Assembly (NCBI RefSeq): GCF_016427535.1
Contig: NZ_JAELXV010000001.1
Coordinates: 434,001-498,000 of the forward strand
Direction of reading: 5' to 3'
From: Hymenobacter sp. BT559
GTDB lineage: Bacteria > Bacteroidota > Bacteroidia > Cytophagales > Hymenobacteraceae
Length of the DNA: 64,000 nucleotides
Positions 25,528-33,232 of the stretch are shown piece by piece. The notes beneath the pieces are model-generated. The model saw only the letters and a program-made list of their open reading frames with translations, had not been told where the DNA came from and did no database searches. The stretch's first letter is position 1. Each line of letters opens with the position of its first letter. The position numbers and the translations under genes are program-made.

Positions 25528-26094
25528 TTAGAGCTTAGGAATAACTAGGCTGGTCGTCTCAATTTCGTTGCTCTGGTGCAGGGCGCGGTCGTAGATGCTG
25601 ACCTTAAACTTGATTTCTTGGCCGGGCAAGTACGGCGAACCTACGTAGAAGCCATACGCCCGCGTAAGCGTGCCCCGCAGAGGTGCCTTCCGATTATCAG
25701 TAGTAGGCGAAAGGTGGTCGAAGAGACTATACAGGTCGCGCTTGGGCAAGTAGTTGAAGAAGTAGCGCGCCGAGTCGAACCGCCCACCAGCGTTGACGTT
25801 CTTAATAAAGGCCGTGTTGATGTAATTGACAGCCGCCCGGTCTTTGCTGCCGTAAGGCGCAGACTGTGCTTCGACAGTATTCAGACCCAGGTCGCCGTCG
25901 CCATCCTGAAAGTTTACCGTAATGTACACCGAGTCGATGGGTACAGTAGAATTGGCTACAGTAAAGCGCTGCTGGCGAATATTATTAAAGCTTATTTCGG
26001 GCGTGTCGGGATAGCTTGGCTCTTGGAGGCAGCTGGTAAAGCCCAGCGCTCCCACGCTCAATAGTCCCACCACTCGGAGTAGTCGCAGATTCAT
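25528..26094 (-). CDS. Lipoprotein of unknown function
   Basis: A 188-residue predicted lipoprotein. The signal (MNLRLLRVVGLLSVGALGF) ends in a lipobox-like TSC near residue 21. The mature part has VYITVNFQDGDGDLGLNTVE, a motif shared by many small Bacteroidota lipoproteins. It ends in an Ig-like FKVSIYDRALHQSNEIET region. The start at 26094 is preferred over one 32 codons upstream because the signal peptide begins there. A near-consensus element (TATCTTCG on the minus strand) lies about 45 bases upstream. Function unknown; divergent from the LuxE-like gene. Confidence 0.7.
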   Translation of the reverse strand: MNLRLLRVVGLLSVGALGFTSCLQEPSYPDTPEISFNNIRQQRFTVANSTVPIDSVYITVNFQDGDGDLGLNTVEAQSAPYGSKDRAAVNYINTAFIKNVNAGGRFDSARYFFNYLPKRDLYSLFDHLSPTTDNRKAPLRGTLTRAYGFYVGSPYLPGQEIKFKVSIYDRALHQSNEIETTSLVIPKL

Positions 26095-26207
26095 ACGCAA
26101 GAGAAAGTTATAGTAATACCGCCCGTGACTGGTGCCGAAGATACGCTGCTCGACAACGATGTGGCCCGCCCGATTGTTGTGAGCTTCCATAACCCCGCTA
26201 GTTTCCT

Positions 26208-27206
26208 ATGAGTTTCCGCGCCGATTACCTCCGGCAACTGCCCCAGCTTACGGCGGCCACCGCCGAAGCGGCCGCCCTGCGCCTATACGCCTACCAGGCC
26301 CAGCACTGCCCACCTTATGCCGCGTATTTGGCGGCCCTAGGCCCCCGCGAGCCAGTGACCCGGATGACGGACATTCCGTTTTTGCCCATCGAGTTTTTCA
26401 AAACCCACGACGTGCGCACCGACCCTGCCGAGTGGCAGCCGCAGGAGGAGTTTAGGAGCAGTGGCACCACCTTGCAGCAGCGCAGCCGCCACCTGGTGCG
26501 CGAGCCAGCGCTGTACCGAGCTAATGCGGCCCGTATTTTCGAAGCTGTCTATGGGCCGCTCACCAGTTGGACGTTTCTAGGGCTGCTGCCTTCCTACCTA
26601 GAGCAAGGCGAGTCGTCGCTGGTGGCGATGGTGGCCGATTTTGCCCAGCGCTCAGGCCAGCAGCAAGAGGCCTTTTTCCTGCGCGACCACGCCGGTCTGC
26701 TGCGGGCCCTAGGGGAGGCCAAGGCGCAGCCGGGCCGCCGCGTCATGCTTTTCGGTGTCACCTATGCGTTGCTCGACCTAGCGGCCGAAGTAGGGACCGC
26801 GCCCGAGCTGCAAGGCATCACGGTGCTCGAAACGGGCGGCATGAAGGGCCGCCGCCGCGAGATGATACGCGAGGAGCTGCACCAAGAACTGCAGCAAGCA
26901 TTTGGACCTGCGCCCATTCATTCCGAGTACGGTATGACCGAGCTATTGAGCCAGGCGTACTCGCCCGGCGACGGCCTGTTTTATGCGCCGCCGCAGCTGC
27001 AAGTACTGCTGCGCGACCCCGCCGACCCATTTTCGGTAGGGGCCGACCGGGCCGATGGTGCCATCAATGTCATTGACTTAGCTAACGTCGATTCTTGCGC
27101 TTTCATTGAGACCAAAGACCTGGCCCGTCGGCACGCCAATGGCGCCTTTGAGGTGCTCGGGCGCATGGATAACTCTGATATCCGCGGGTGCAGCCAGCTA
27201 GTGTAA
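26208..27206 (+). CDS. LuxE/PaaK-like acyl-protein synthetase family protein
   Basis: A 332-residue adenylate-forming-type protein. MTDIPFLPIEFFKTHDV and EFRSSGTT (phosphate-binding Ser/Thr loop, residues 85-92) match the LuxE/PaaK family. SEYGMTELLSQAYS near residue 243 is the YGxTE adenylation motif, and INVIDLANVDSCAFIETKDL the late Asp region. Such proteins activate fatty or aromatic acids as adenylates. Stand-alone Bacteroidota members are usually annotated as acyltransferases, and the real substrate is unknown. No lux genes are nearby. Confidence 0.8.
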   Translation: MSFRADYLRQLPQLTAATAEAAALRLYAYQAQHCPPYAAYLAALGPREPVTRMTDIPFLPIEFFKTHDVRTDPAEWQPQEEFRSSGTTLQQRSRHLVREPALYRANAARIFEAVYGPLTSWTFLGLLPSYLEQGESSLVAMVADFAQRSGQQQEAFFLRDHAGLLRALGEAKAQPGRRVMLFGVTYALLDLAAEVGTAPELQGITVLETGGMKGRRREMIREELHQELQQAFGPAPIHSEYGMTELLSQAYSPGDGLFYAPPQLQVLLRDPADPFSVGADRADGAINVIDLANVDSCAFIETKDLARRHANGAFEVLGRMDNSDIRGCSQLV

Positions 27207-27306
27207 TAACCGACGACGCCATTTCAAATTACCTCATTTCGTAGCTATTTTGGTGATAATTACTTTTTAATACTTTTTGGAATAGACCAGATAATAATAA
27301 ATAGCA

Positions 27307-27606
27307 ATGAAATACAAGCAAACGAAAGGACACGAAATTCAAGGTGTTTTAGACGTATTTGTAGCTCACAATGAAGTCTTAATTCACGGAAATCCGGAAG
27401 GGCTAAAGTCGCTTGCGAAGCTGCTGGTGGAAATTGCGGAGCTCAATCAAGAGGAGATAGATGATGAATACCTGCCAATTGGGGCGAGAGAACATTACCT
27501 GTTGAGACCAGGACTCGAATTATCAGCCAGCTCCGACCAAGTGGTTGTGGGGAGAATTGATGCGAAAACCACTGGAGCATTCTACGCGCGGTATATTCCG
27601 AGCTAA
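27307..27606 (+). CDS. Imm32-like immunity-family protein, orphan
   Basis: A 99-residue cytoplasmic protein. The pattern VLIHGNPEGLKSLAKLLVEI followed by EHYLLRPGLELSASSDQVVV and GRIDAKTTGAFY resembles the Imm32 immunity family (GDPEGL, H-x-L and GRxDAKxTG features), recalled from family knowledge and not searched. Immunity proteins neutralise a cognate secreted toxin, but no toxin, Rhs or T6SS gene is nearby. The gene and the 100 bases before it are clearly AT-rich compared with neighbours, as is usual for transferred accessory genes. The last codons and stop lie inside a 66-bp perfect palindrome. Confidence 0.55.
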   Translation: MKYKQTKGHEIQGVLDVFVAHNEVLIHGNPEGLKSLAKLLVEIAELNQEEIDDEYLPIGAREHYLLRPGLELSASSDQVVVGRIDAKTTGAFYARYIPS

Positions 27607-27660
27607 AAAAGGCAGCGCCAGAATCAATTGATTCTGGCGCTGCCTTTTTTAGCTCGGAAT
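27595..27660. terminator. 66-bp perfect palindrome, bidirectional terminator over the stop codon
   Basis: The whole stretch equals its own reverse complement with no loop (centre AATT), with A-tract and T-tract inside each arm. It includes the last codons and stop of the Imm32-like gene. The convergent response-regulator gene ends 9 bases beyond it. Confidence 0.95.
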
Positions 27661-27668
27661 GAAGTATG

Positions 27669-28838
27669 CTACTTCCCCGCAAATGACTTAGCATCGGCTT
27701 CTTCAATCGTAGCGTCGCTCATGATAACTAGGCGCTCGACCACGTTGCGCAGCTCGCGGATGTTACCACGCCAGTCGAGGCCTTGCAGGTACTTGAGGGC
27801 GGCGGGCGAAATTTTCTTGGGCTTGTCGCCGTAGTCGGCGGCAATGTCTTGCAAAAATTTCTGTACTAGGTCCGGAATATCATCGCGGCGGTCGTTGAGG
27901 GCCGGCACTTTGATGAGAATAACCGACAGGCGGTGGTATAAGTCTTCGCGGAAATTCTTATCGGCAATCTCTTGCAGTAGGTCCTTATTGGTGGCCGCCA
28001 GCACGCGCACGTTCACCGAAATCTCTTTTTCTCCGCCCACGCGGGTAATCTTGCTTTCCTGCAAAGCACGCAGCACCTTAGCCTGCGCCGAGAGGCTCAT
28101 GTCGCCGATTTCGTCGAGGAAGAGCGTGCCGCCGTCGGCCTGCTCAAACTTGCCGATGCGCTGCTTTACGGCCGATGTAAACGAGCCTTTCTCGTGCCCA
28201 AATAATTCGCTCTCAATCAGCTCGCTCGGGATGGCTGCGCAGTTTACTTCTACCAGCGGGCCGTTGGCGCGGGGGCTAAGCTGGTGCAGCTGGCGAGCCA
28301 CCATTTCCTTGCCCGCGCCATTGGGACCGGTGATGAGTACGCGGGCATCGGTGGGCGCTACCTTCTCGATGGCCTTGCGCACGGCCCCTAGGGTGGCCGA
28401 GGTGCCAATCATCTCGGAGCCCTTGCCGGTGCTCACGGCCAGTTTTTTCTTGAGCGTTTTGGTTTCGGTTACGAGCTTGCTCTTGTCCAAGGCGTTGCGC
28501 ACGGTCACGAGCAGGCGGTTGAGGTCGGGCGGCTTGGGCAGAAAGTCGAATGCGCCTTTTTTGGTGGCTTCGACGGCTAGCTCGATGTTGCCGTGGGCCG
28601 AAAGCATGATAAACGCTGCGTCGGGGGCCAGCGTACGGGCGCGCTCTAATACTTCTAGACCATCCATGCGCGGCATTTTGATGTCGCACAGCACCACGTC
28701 ATATTTCTGCTGGATGAGCAGGTCTAGGCCGGTGGGGCCGTCCTCGGCCTGGTCTACCTGGTAGCCTTCCAGCTCTAATATGTCCTTGAGGGCAAAGCGG
28801 ATAGCTTTTTCGTCGTCAATGGTGAGGATGCGCGGCAT
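27669..28838 (-). CDS. NtrC-type response regulator without Fis domain, GSFTSA variant
   Basis: A 389-residue protein: receiver domain (1-120) with phosphoacceptor D52 and the later S80/K102 switch residues, then a sigma-54-activator AAA+ domain. Walker A is GPNGAGKE (171-178) and Walker B GGTLFLDE (236-243). The sigma-54-contact loop, normally GAFTGA, reads GSFTSA (218-223). The chain ends shortly after the AAA+ C-terminal helices (IRELRNVVERLVIM), with no Fis-type helix-turn-helix; typical NtrC proteins are 60-80 residues longer. So either it acts without specific DNA binding or another protein provides it. No sensor kinase is adjacent. Full-length for the short Cytophagales form as far as recalled. 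Confidence 0.85.
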   Translation of the reverse strand: MPRILTIDDEKAIRFALKDILELEGYQVDQAEDGPTGLDLLIQQKYDVVLCDIKMPRMDGLEVLERARTLAPDAAFIMLSAHGNIELAVEATKKGAFDFLPKPPDLNRLLVTVRNALDKSKLVTETKTLKKKLAVSTGKGSEMIGTSATLGAVRKAIEKVAPTDARVLITGPNGAGKEMVARQLHQLSPRANGPLVEVNCAAIPSELIESELFGHEKGSFTSAVKQRIGKFEQADGGTLFLDEIGDMSLSAQAKVLRALQESKITRVGGEKEISVNVRVLAATNKDLLQEIADKNFREDLYHRLSVILIKVPALNDRRDDIPDLVQKFLQDIAADYGDKPKKISPAALKYLQGLDWRGNIRELRNVVERLVIMSDATIEEADAKSFAGK

Positions 28839-28849
28839 TTTGCTTGTGG

Positions 28850-28937
28850 TTAACGTTTAATATTTAGTGATTAATAATTTATCGTCAGCGCTAAAAGGAG
28901 AGGGGCCACCCGTTAATCGCTAAACACTAAACGTTAA
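28850..28937. repeat. AT-rich imperfect inverted repeat
   Basis: TTAACGTTTAATATTTAGTG (within 28850-28874) pairs with 28913-28937 with three mismatches. It occupies the gap between the response-regulator start and the end of rnpB. A third related word, TTAATCACTAAA, follows. Confidence 0.7.
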
Positions 28938-28942
28938 TCACT

Positions 28943-28976
28943 AAAAAAGCGGCTGCCTCTTTGCAGAAGCAGCCGC
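28943..28976 (-). terminator. Terminator of the RNase P RNA gene
   Basis: On the minus strand GCGGCTGC (28976-28969) pairs with 28956-28949 and is followed by a T-run. It starts 8 bases after the predicted rnpB 3' end. Confidence 0.85.
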
Positions 28977-28984
28977 CGAAATTA

Positions 28985-29381
28985 GGCAATGAGCCGATAA
29001 GCCGGGTTCTGTCCGCCCTGCACGGTTTCCCGTGGCGGCGGCCCCACCATTTATCTAGGCCTAGGGTCACCCCTAGGCTCCAGCGACCTACCCGCAAACC
29101 CGAGCGGGCCGCCCGGTGCCGCCCTCCAAGGAGCGCGACGTGTCTGCTTATTTGGTCTTGCAACCCCTGAGGTTTACCCAGCCGGCGTGGTCACCCAGCC
29201 GCTGGTGCGCTCTTACCGCACCTTTTCACCCTTACCCTTGCGGGCGGTTATTTTCTGTGGCACTGGCTGTCCTGGCCCGATTGGCCAGTCCTTCCCGTTA
29301 GGAAGCAGGGTGCCCTGCGTAGCCCGGACTTTCCTCCCCGCCCGCATTTGCGTTGGGCGCGGCGGTGGGGTGGCTCACTGC
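28985..29381 (-). ncRNA. rnpB: RNase P RNA (bacterial type A)
   Basis: On the minus strand GAGGAAAGTCCGGGCT is the universally conserved 5' core of RNase P RNA (plus-strand 29321-29336). The 3' conserved part ACAGAACCCGGCTTATCGGC is at the other end. The P1 helix is visible: CAGTGAGCC at the 5' end (29380-29372) pairs with GGCTCATTG at the 3' end (28995-28987), with one G-U. The RNA is the catalytic part of the enzyme that trims tRNA 5' ends. A hairpin with 8-bp stem GCCTAGGG/CCCTAGGC and GUGA tetraloop (29059-29078) contains CCTAGG in both arms. Ends are set from P1, so give or take a few bases. Confidence 0.96.
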
Positions 29382-29386
29382 GGAGG

Positions 29387-29394
29387 CAAAGGTA
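29387..29394 (-). promoter_or_regulatory. -7 element TACCTTTG for rnpB
   Basis: Minus strand 29394 to 29387 reads TACCTTTG; its end is 6-7 bases before the predicted 5' end of the RNA. This is the expected spacing and helps validate the other TAnnTTTG calls. Confidence 0.75.
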
Positions 29395-29488
29395 CGGCGT
29401 TTGGCGGCGTGCGGCTAGCTGATGTGTGTAAATGCGTTACTTGCGGCATCTTGAGCAGTGAACGCACTAAGAATCACTCCCTACCTCT

Positions 29489-30973
29489 ATGTCGTTGCAA
29501 ACACATACTTCCACAAGGCCAATTTATGCGGCAAGGCACTGGCGTTTGTTAATCACTTGCTTAGTAAGCTTGTGGAGCAGCAGTGGCTTTGGACAGGCAT
29601 CACCGGTCTCCTCGTTGCGGGGCACGTGGGCGGGTACGATTAATTTATATGGCAGCTCGGCCTTGGTGCTGGTCGATTTTGCGGCGCAGCAGCAACCACC
29701 TGCGCGCAAACCGACGGTTGCGCTGCCCAGCCTAGGGCTGCACGCTATGCAAGTAGACCAGATTACCCTCGTTGGCGATAGCCTGCGGTTGCGTATCGGG
29801 GCACTGCCGGGCAGCTACGTGGCGCGCCGCACCACCGACACGCTGGGCCTAGCCGGCTACCTGTTGGCCGCAGGGCAGCGCTTGCCCTTGCGGCTGAGCC
29901 CCATAGCGCCTGCGCGCTTGGCCAAGCTACTGCCCGTGCGTACCCAGGTGCCCAGCCGGCCGGTGCCCTATCACGAGCTACCTATCACGTTTGCGGGTGG
30001 GGCGCCGGGGGTAACGCTGGCGGGCACCATCACGGCGCCGCCGAGCCGGCGTGGGCCAGCCATCGTATTTATTTCGGGTTCGGGGCCGCACAACCGCGAC
30101 AGTGAGGAGTTTGGCCACAAGTCCTTCTTAGTGCCCGCCGATGCGCTGACGCGACAAGGCTTCATCGTGTTGCGCTACGACGAGCGGGGGGTAGGGGCCT
30201 CGACTGGGTACTACGCCACGGCAGGCACCGCCGACTTTGCGCGCGATGCGGCCGCCGCGGTGCGCGCCCTGCGCGCCGACCGCCGCCTGCACCTAGGGCC
30301 AGTGTTCGTGCTGGGGCACAGCCAAGGCTCGCTAGAAGCAGTGCAAGTGGCCGCGCAAGACCCAACGCTGGCCGGGGTAGTGCTGCTAGGTGGCATTGGC
30401 CAGCCCAACGTTACGCTGTACCAAGCGCGTACGCGGGCTAATTTTCAGGACCGCCTCGCTGCCGCGAGTGCGGCCGACAAGCCGGGTGTGGAGAAGTACA
30501 TCCGGCTGCACGACAGGCTGACTGCCATTGCGGCGGCGGTGCCCGATAGTGCCGCCGCCCTCGCCCAAATGCAGCGCGAAGCGCCCGCCTTTGGGGTGAG
30601 CGCGGAGGAGGTTGCGTACTACGCGCCCACTTACCTAGAGCACACCATGCACGATATCCTGGCCCAGGACCCGACCCCAAACTTGCGCCAACTGAAGATG
30701 CCCGTGCTGGCCCTCACAGGCGAGCAGGACGCCGAAACGCCCGCTGCTACCCAGCTACCGGCTTTGCAAGCTCAGCTTCAGCAGGCTGGTAATCAGCACG
30801 TGACGGTAAAGACGATACCGCGGGTCAATCACTTCTTCCAAACCAACGTGCCCGGGCAGGAAAAGTCGTTGTTTGATAATCCAGAAACCTTCTCACCCGT
30901 CGAGTTGCAGCTGCTGGTGCAATGGCTGACGCAGCAGGCAGGCCTGGTGCCACCCGCTAAGCGGGCTAACTAA
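29489..30973 (+). CDS. Exported alpha/beta hydrolase
   Basis: A 494-residue protein with a signal peptide (about residues 1-36, LLITCLVSLWSSSGFGQ). The N-terminal 150 residues are an extra beta-rich domain common in exported Bacteroidota hydrolases (GTWAGTINLYGSSALVLVDF). The catalytic alpha/beta domain follows: oxyanion region VFISGSGPHNRDSEEFGH, nucleophile elbow GHSQG, late Asp in TGEQDAETPA and catalytic His in RVNHFFQ. These fit an esterase or peptidase of the S9/S33-like group; substrate unknown. The first ATG is used. It converges tightly on the cupin gene (6-base gap). Confidence 0.82.
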   Translation: MSLQTHTSTRPIYAARHWRLLITCLVSLWSSSGFGQASPVSSLRGTWAGTINLYGSSALVLVDFAAQQQPPARKPTVALPSLGLHAMQVDQITLVGDSLRLRIGALPGSYVARRTTDTLGLAGYLLAAGQRLPLRLSPIAPARLAKLLPVRTQVPSRPVPYHELPITFAGGAPGVTLAGTITAPPSRRGPAIVFISGSGPHNRDSEEFGHKSFLVPADALTRQGFIVLRYDERGVGASTGYYATAGTADFARDAAAAVRALRADRRLHLGPVFVLGHSQGSLEAVQVAAQDPTLAGVVLLGGIGQPNVTLYQARTRANFQDRLAAASAADKPGVEKYIRLHDRLTAIAAAVPDSAAALAQMQREAPAFGVSAEEVAYYAPTYLEHTMHDILAQDPTPNLRQLKMPVLALTGEQDAETPAATQLPALQAQLQQAGNQHVTVKTIPRVNHFFQTNVPGQEKSLFDNPETFSPVELQLLVQWLTQQAGLVPPAKRAN

Positions 30974-30979
30974 GCAGAA

Positions 30980-31324
30980 TTAAGCGGGCAAAAAATCGAG
31001 CCGCACGGGGCTGAACGAATCGAGCAGCGTTCCTGCCTGCCGGGCCACCACACCGTGTGGCACGTTAGGGGCGGCGTAGAAGGTATCGCCGGCCTGCAGC
31101 ACACGGGTTTCGTCGCCCACTGTAACCTCAAATTCGCCGCTTTCGACGTAGGAAATCTGGCTGTGCACGTGCTGGTGCAGGGCTCCCACTGCGCCGGTTT
31201 CAAACTCCACCTTTACCAAAAGTAGGTCGTCGTTGTAGGCCACTAGAGTGCGGCGCACGCCGGGGCCAGTAGTTTCCCAGGCTAGGTCCGCGGCGGGGCT
31301 GAAGGCAGGGGTGGAGTGAGTCAT
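30980..31324 (-). CDS. Small cupin-domain protein
   Basis: A 114-residue single-domain cupin. The metal motif is HQHVHSQISYVESGEFEV (residues 50-67: two or three His plus Glu), and the second cupin motif ends in NVPHGVV with the last His. Small cupins bind a metal ion and can be isomerases, dioxygenases or sensors; nothing here chooses among them. No signal peptide. It ends 6 bases from the convergent hydrolase stop. Confidence 0.88.
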   Translation of the reverse strand: MTHSTPAFSPAADLAWETTGPGVRRTLVAYNDDLLLVKVEFETGAVGALHQHVHSQISYVESGEFEVTVGDETRVLQAGDTFYAAPNVPHGVVARQAGTLLDSFSPVRLDFLPA

Positions 31325-31350
31325 TGTTAACTAAGCTTATTTTTTTATCA

Positions 31351-31444
31351 GTCATGCAGAGCGCAGCGAAGCATCTCGCGTGGTGCAGTATTCTCAGTCG
31401 CTAGGAACGAAGCGAGCGAGATGCTTCGCTACGCGCTGCATGAC
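31351..31444. repeat. Intergenic inverted repeat, GCATCTCGC type
   Basis: Arms 31351-31379 and 31416-31444 start GTCATGCAGAGCGCAGCGAA and are reverse complements with two mismatches. It shares the GCGAAGCA core with the other intergenic repeats. A close relative with perfect arms is at 55945-56040. Confidence 0.88.
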
Positions 31445-31454
31445 AATCGTATTT

Positions 31455-32378
31455 CTACGCCACCCACACTAGCTTGTCGGCGCTGAGCACTTGCTCGCCA
31501 TCCCAGCGGTAACCCACGAGCTGGCCGCCCTTGGCCACGCTGTAGTCGAGGCACACGGCGTGGGGCTGCAGAAGTTGTGGCGTGCCGCGCAGCCAGTAGT
31601 GGCCGAAGAATACGGGCGTATCGTCTTGGTAATAAGACGAGTCTAGGTTGGCAAAATCGACAGCTTGGCCTTGCAGCTCGGGCAGGTCTTCGAGGTAATA
31701 GTGAGCGTAGCTGGGGGCCGTGGCTGGGTCTTGCCACCAGCGCACGCGCATGAGCTCGCGCGGGTGGCCATCTTTGTCAAAGAAGCGGACGCCCTTGGGC
31801 AGGCGTACCTCACGGCCTTTTAGGGTGGTTTCGGTGGCTTCGTACTCGGGCGAGCCGCGGTGGGCGGCCCGCAGCATAAACTCGGGCGTGAGGCGCAGGT
31901 CCGGTAGTTCACCGCGCAGGTAGTCTAGGTGCCGGGGCTCCCAGCAGGCGTGCACGGCGCGCAGGCCGGGCAGCTCCAGGGCCAGCGGCAGCGTGAGAAA
32001 CCATCCTAGGTAGTCTTGCCACTCTTGGAAGAGCTCGGGTGTGGCAAACTCCGTGATGGTGCGGTAGTGCTGCTTGATGTGCCAGGGCCAGTGCGGCCGA
32101 ATGTGGCCGCCCGTGGGGTAGGTCTGCCAAAAGGCAAGAGCATTGTACTCGTGGTTGCCCAGGATGGCGAGCGCCGCGCCACCGTCTACCATGCTGCGCA
32201 CTAGCTGCAAGGTTTCACGGATTTTGGGGCCGCGGTCGATGTAGTCACCCAGAAAAATAACCTGCCGGCCCGCCGGGTGGCGCGGCACACCCGCAGTATC
32301 GGGATGGTAGCCTAGGTGGTTGAGTAAGGCCCGCAGCTCATCGGCGTGGCCATGAATGTCGCCAATGAGGTCGTACAT
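31455..32378 (-). CDS. Calcineurin-like metallophosphoesterase (PPP type)
   Basis: A 307-residue phosphatase of the bacterial PPP/calcineurin superfamily. All core metal motifs are present: GDIHGH (residues 6-11), GDYIDRG near residue 50 and GNHEYN near residue 76, with later His in HACWEPRH and FGHYWLRG. Two divalent metals bind there and hydrolyse phosphomonoesters or diadenosine polyphosphates. The HIGH-like order resembles ApaH/PrpE proteins, but the substrate is not decidable. Cytoplasmic. It is separated by a terminator from the upstream secreted-protein gene. Confidence 0.88.
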   Translation of the reverse strand: MYDLIGDIHGHADELRALLNHLGYHPDTAGVPRHPAGRQVIFLGDYIDRGPKIRETLQLVRSMVDGGAALAILGNHEYNALAFWQTYPTGGHIRPHWPWHIKQHYRTITEFATPELFQEWQDYLGWFLTLPLALELPGLRAVHACWEPRHLDYLRGELPDLRLTPEFMLRAAHRGSPEYEATETTLKGREVRLPKGVRFFDKDGHPRELMRVRWWQDPATAPSYAHYYLEDLPELQGQAVDFANLDSSYYQDDTPVFFGHYWLRGTPQLLQPHAVCLDYSVAKGGQLVGYRWDGEQVLSADKLVWVA

Positions 32379-32406
32379 GCCAGAGTGAAAACTAACTCGA
32401 AATAAA

Positions 32407-32449
32407 CTTTAGCGGAGCTTCGCCCTAGGTGGGCAAAGCTCCGCTAAAG
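32407..32449 (-). terminator. Terminator with CCTAGG in its loop
   Basis: CTTTAGCGGAGCTTCGCCC (32407-32425) pairs with 32431-32449 with one wobble. The loop is part of a CCTAGG palindrome. A T-rich stretch follows on the minus strand, so it ends the 32469-32915 gene. Confidence 0.82.
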
Positions 32450-32468
32450 GTGCTCGTGTGTGGGGCGG

Positions 32469-32915
32469 CTATTGGGCCATGGCCAGCTGCTGCCGCAGGG
32501 CGCGCTTGGTGAGCGGGCGCAGCTTGCCATCTAGACCTTCGCTGTAAAAGTGCTCAGTGATAACGTGCGTGTAGCGGCCGTTTTGAACGGGACGCTGGCG
32601 ACTGTATATCACCAGGCCATTCTGCTGGGGTTGAATTTTATAAGGCTTGTTATCAACGAGCCGGAATGTCTGGCCGTGTTTATTGGAGTAGCCCCAGGCG
32701 TGCGTGCGGGGTACCCGGTGCACGGCGTAGGTGTTGGCGTGCACTACCTCTATGTATGGTTGGGCAGTACCTAGGTCGCTAACGGCGCCCGGCTGCGCGG
32801 GACTATTCTCGACGTACTCTTGGCTGCTAGTGTACACGCCCGGCTGATATTGCGCCAAGGCCGAAGTGGCCCCAGCCAACAGGCTGGCAGCGAGGGAGAA
32901 AAACAAAGCTTTCAT
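32469..32915 (-). CDS. Secreted protein, member A of a two-gene paralog family
   Basis: A 148-residue exported protein (signal MKALFFSLAASLLAGATSALA) of unknown function. It shares an order of motifs with the 33233-33829 product: GVYTSSQEYVENSP, THAWGYSNKHGQTFRL, GLVIYSRQ, HFYSEGLDGKLRPLTKRALR. The mature part is beta-rich and basic at the C-terminus. No known domain recognised. It lies directly downstream of the displaced smr 3' end, as its paralog lies directly downstream of the intact smr gene, which suggests that a unit of smr 3' end plus this gene was copied or exchanged. Confidence 0.65.
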   Translation of the reverse strand: MKALFFSLAASLLAGATSALAQYQPGVYTSSQEYVENSPAQPGAVSDLGTAQPYIEVVHANTYAVHRVPRTHAWGYSNKHGQTFRLVDNKPYKIQPQQNGLVIYSRQRPVQNGRYTHVITEHFYSEGLDGKLRPLTKRALRQQLAMAQ

Positions 32916-33232
32916 GGGTAGGAAGGGTGGGTAGGGTAGTAAGAAGTATACGCGCTGCCAACCAGTGAGTTCAGCGCCTGGCTACTTTAGTCGCACCAGC
33001 GTGGCGCCGTAGCCAAACTTTTCTTTTTGCGCCTCCTCAAAAAACTTGATATCCTTGTTGCGATAGTAAAAATCGTCAAGGTCTTCGGCAGGGTCATACT
33101 GTCTTAGTACAAGACTGGCTTTAAGCGTACCAATTCTACTAACTCATGCAGGTATCAATACAAAAATTAAGTAAAGGATAACTACCAGTCAAGCTAGGTT
33201 GAAATAGGCGCTGTAGAACTGTATAATTTAAC
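32916..33232. other. 317-base gene-free stretch holding an smr fragment
   Basis: Apart from the smr 3'-end remnant at 32982-33062 this AT-rich interval shows no gene, hairpin or promoter that could be supported. The reading frame of the remnant continues upstream on the minus strand for a few codons of unrelated acidic sequence, with no start found. Confidence 0.6.
32982..33062 (-). pseudogene. Displaced 3' end of an smr-type gene
   Basis: These 81 bases (minus strand) encode the last 26 residues and stop of the DUF2027-Smr protein, with the peptide RNKDIKFFEEAQKEKFGYGA and the remaining six residues unchanged. Compared with 33995-34075, 10 of 27 codons differ. Every difference is a silent third-position change, the stop included (TAA to TAG), mostly G/C to A/T. 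Upstream of base 33062 homology stops at once. Such a pattern means the two copies diverged while both coded for working proteins, so this is not a decayed local duplicate. It lies between two paralogous secreted-protein genes. Confidence 0.9.

Noticed and set aside
26208..27206. Bioluminescence (lux) gene
   Set aside because: Only the LuxE-like family member is present; luxA, B, C and D are absent and such lone members are common in Bacteroidota.
29187..29552. Open reading frames across 28.9-29.5 kb on both strands
   Set aside because: They overlap the RNase P RNA gene, whose conserved core and P1 helix are clear; the frames have no protein-like pattern.
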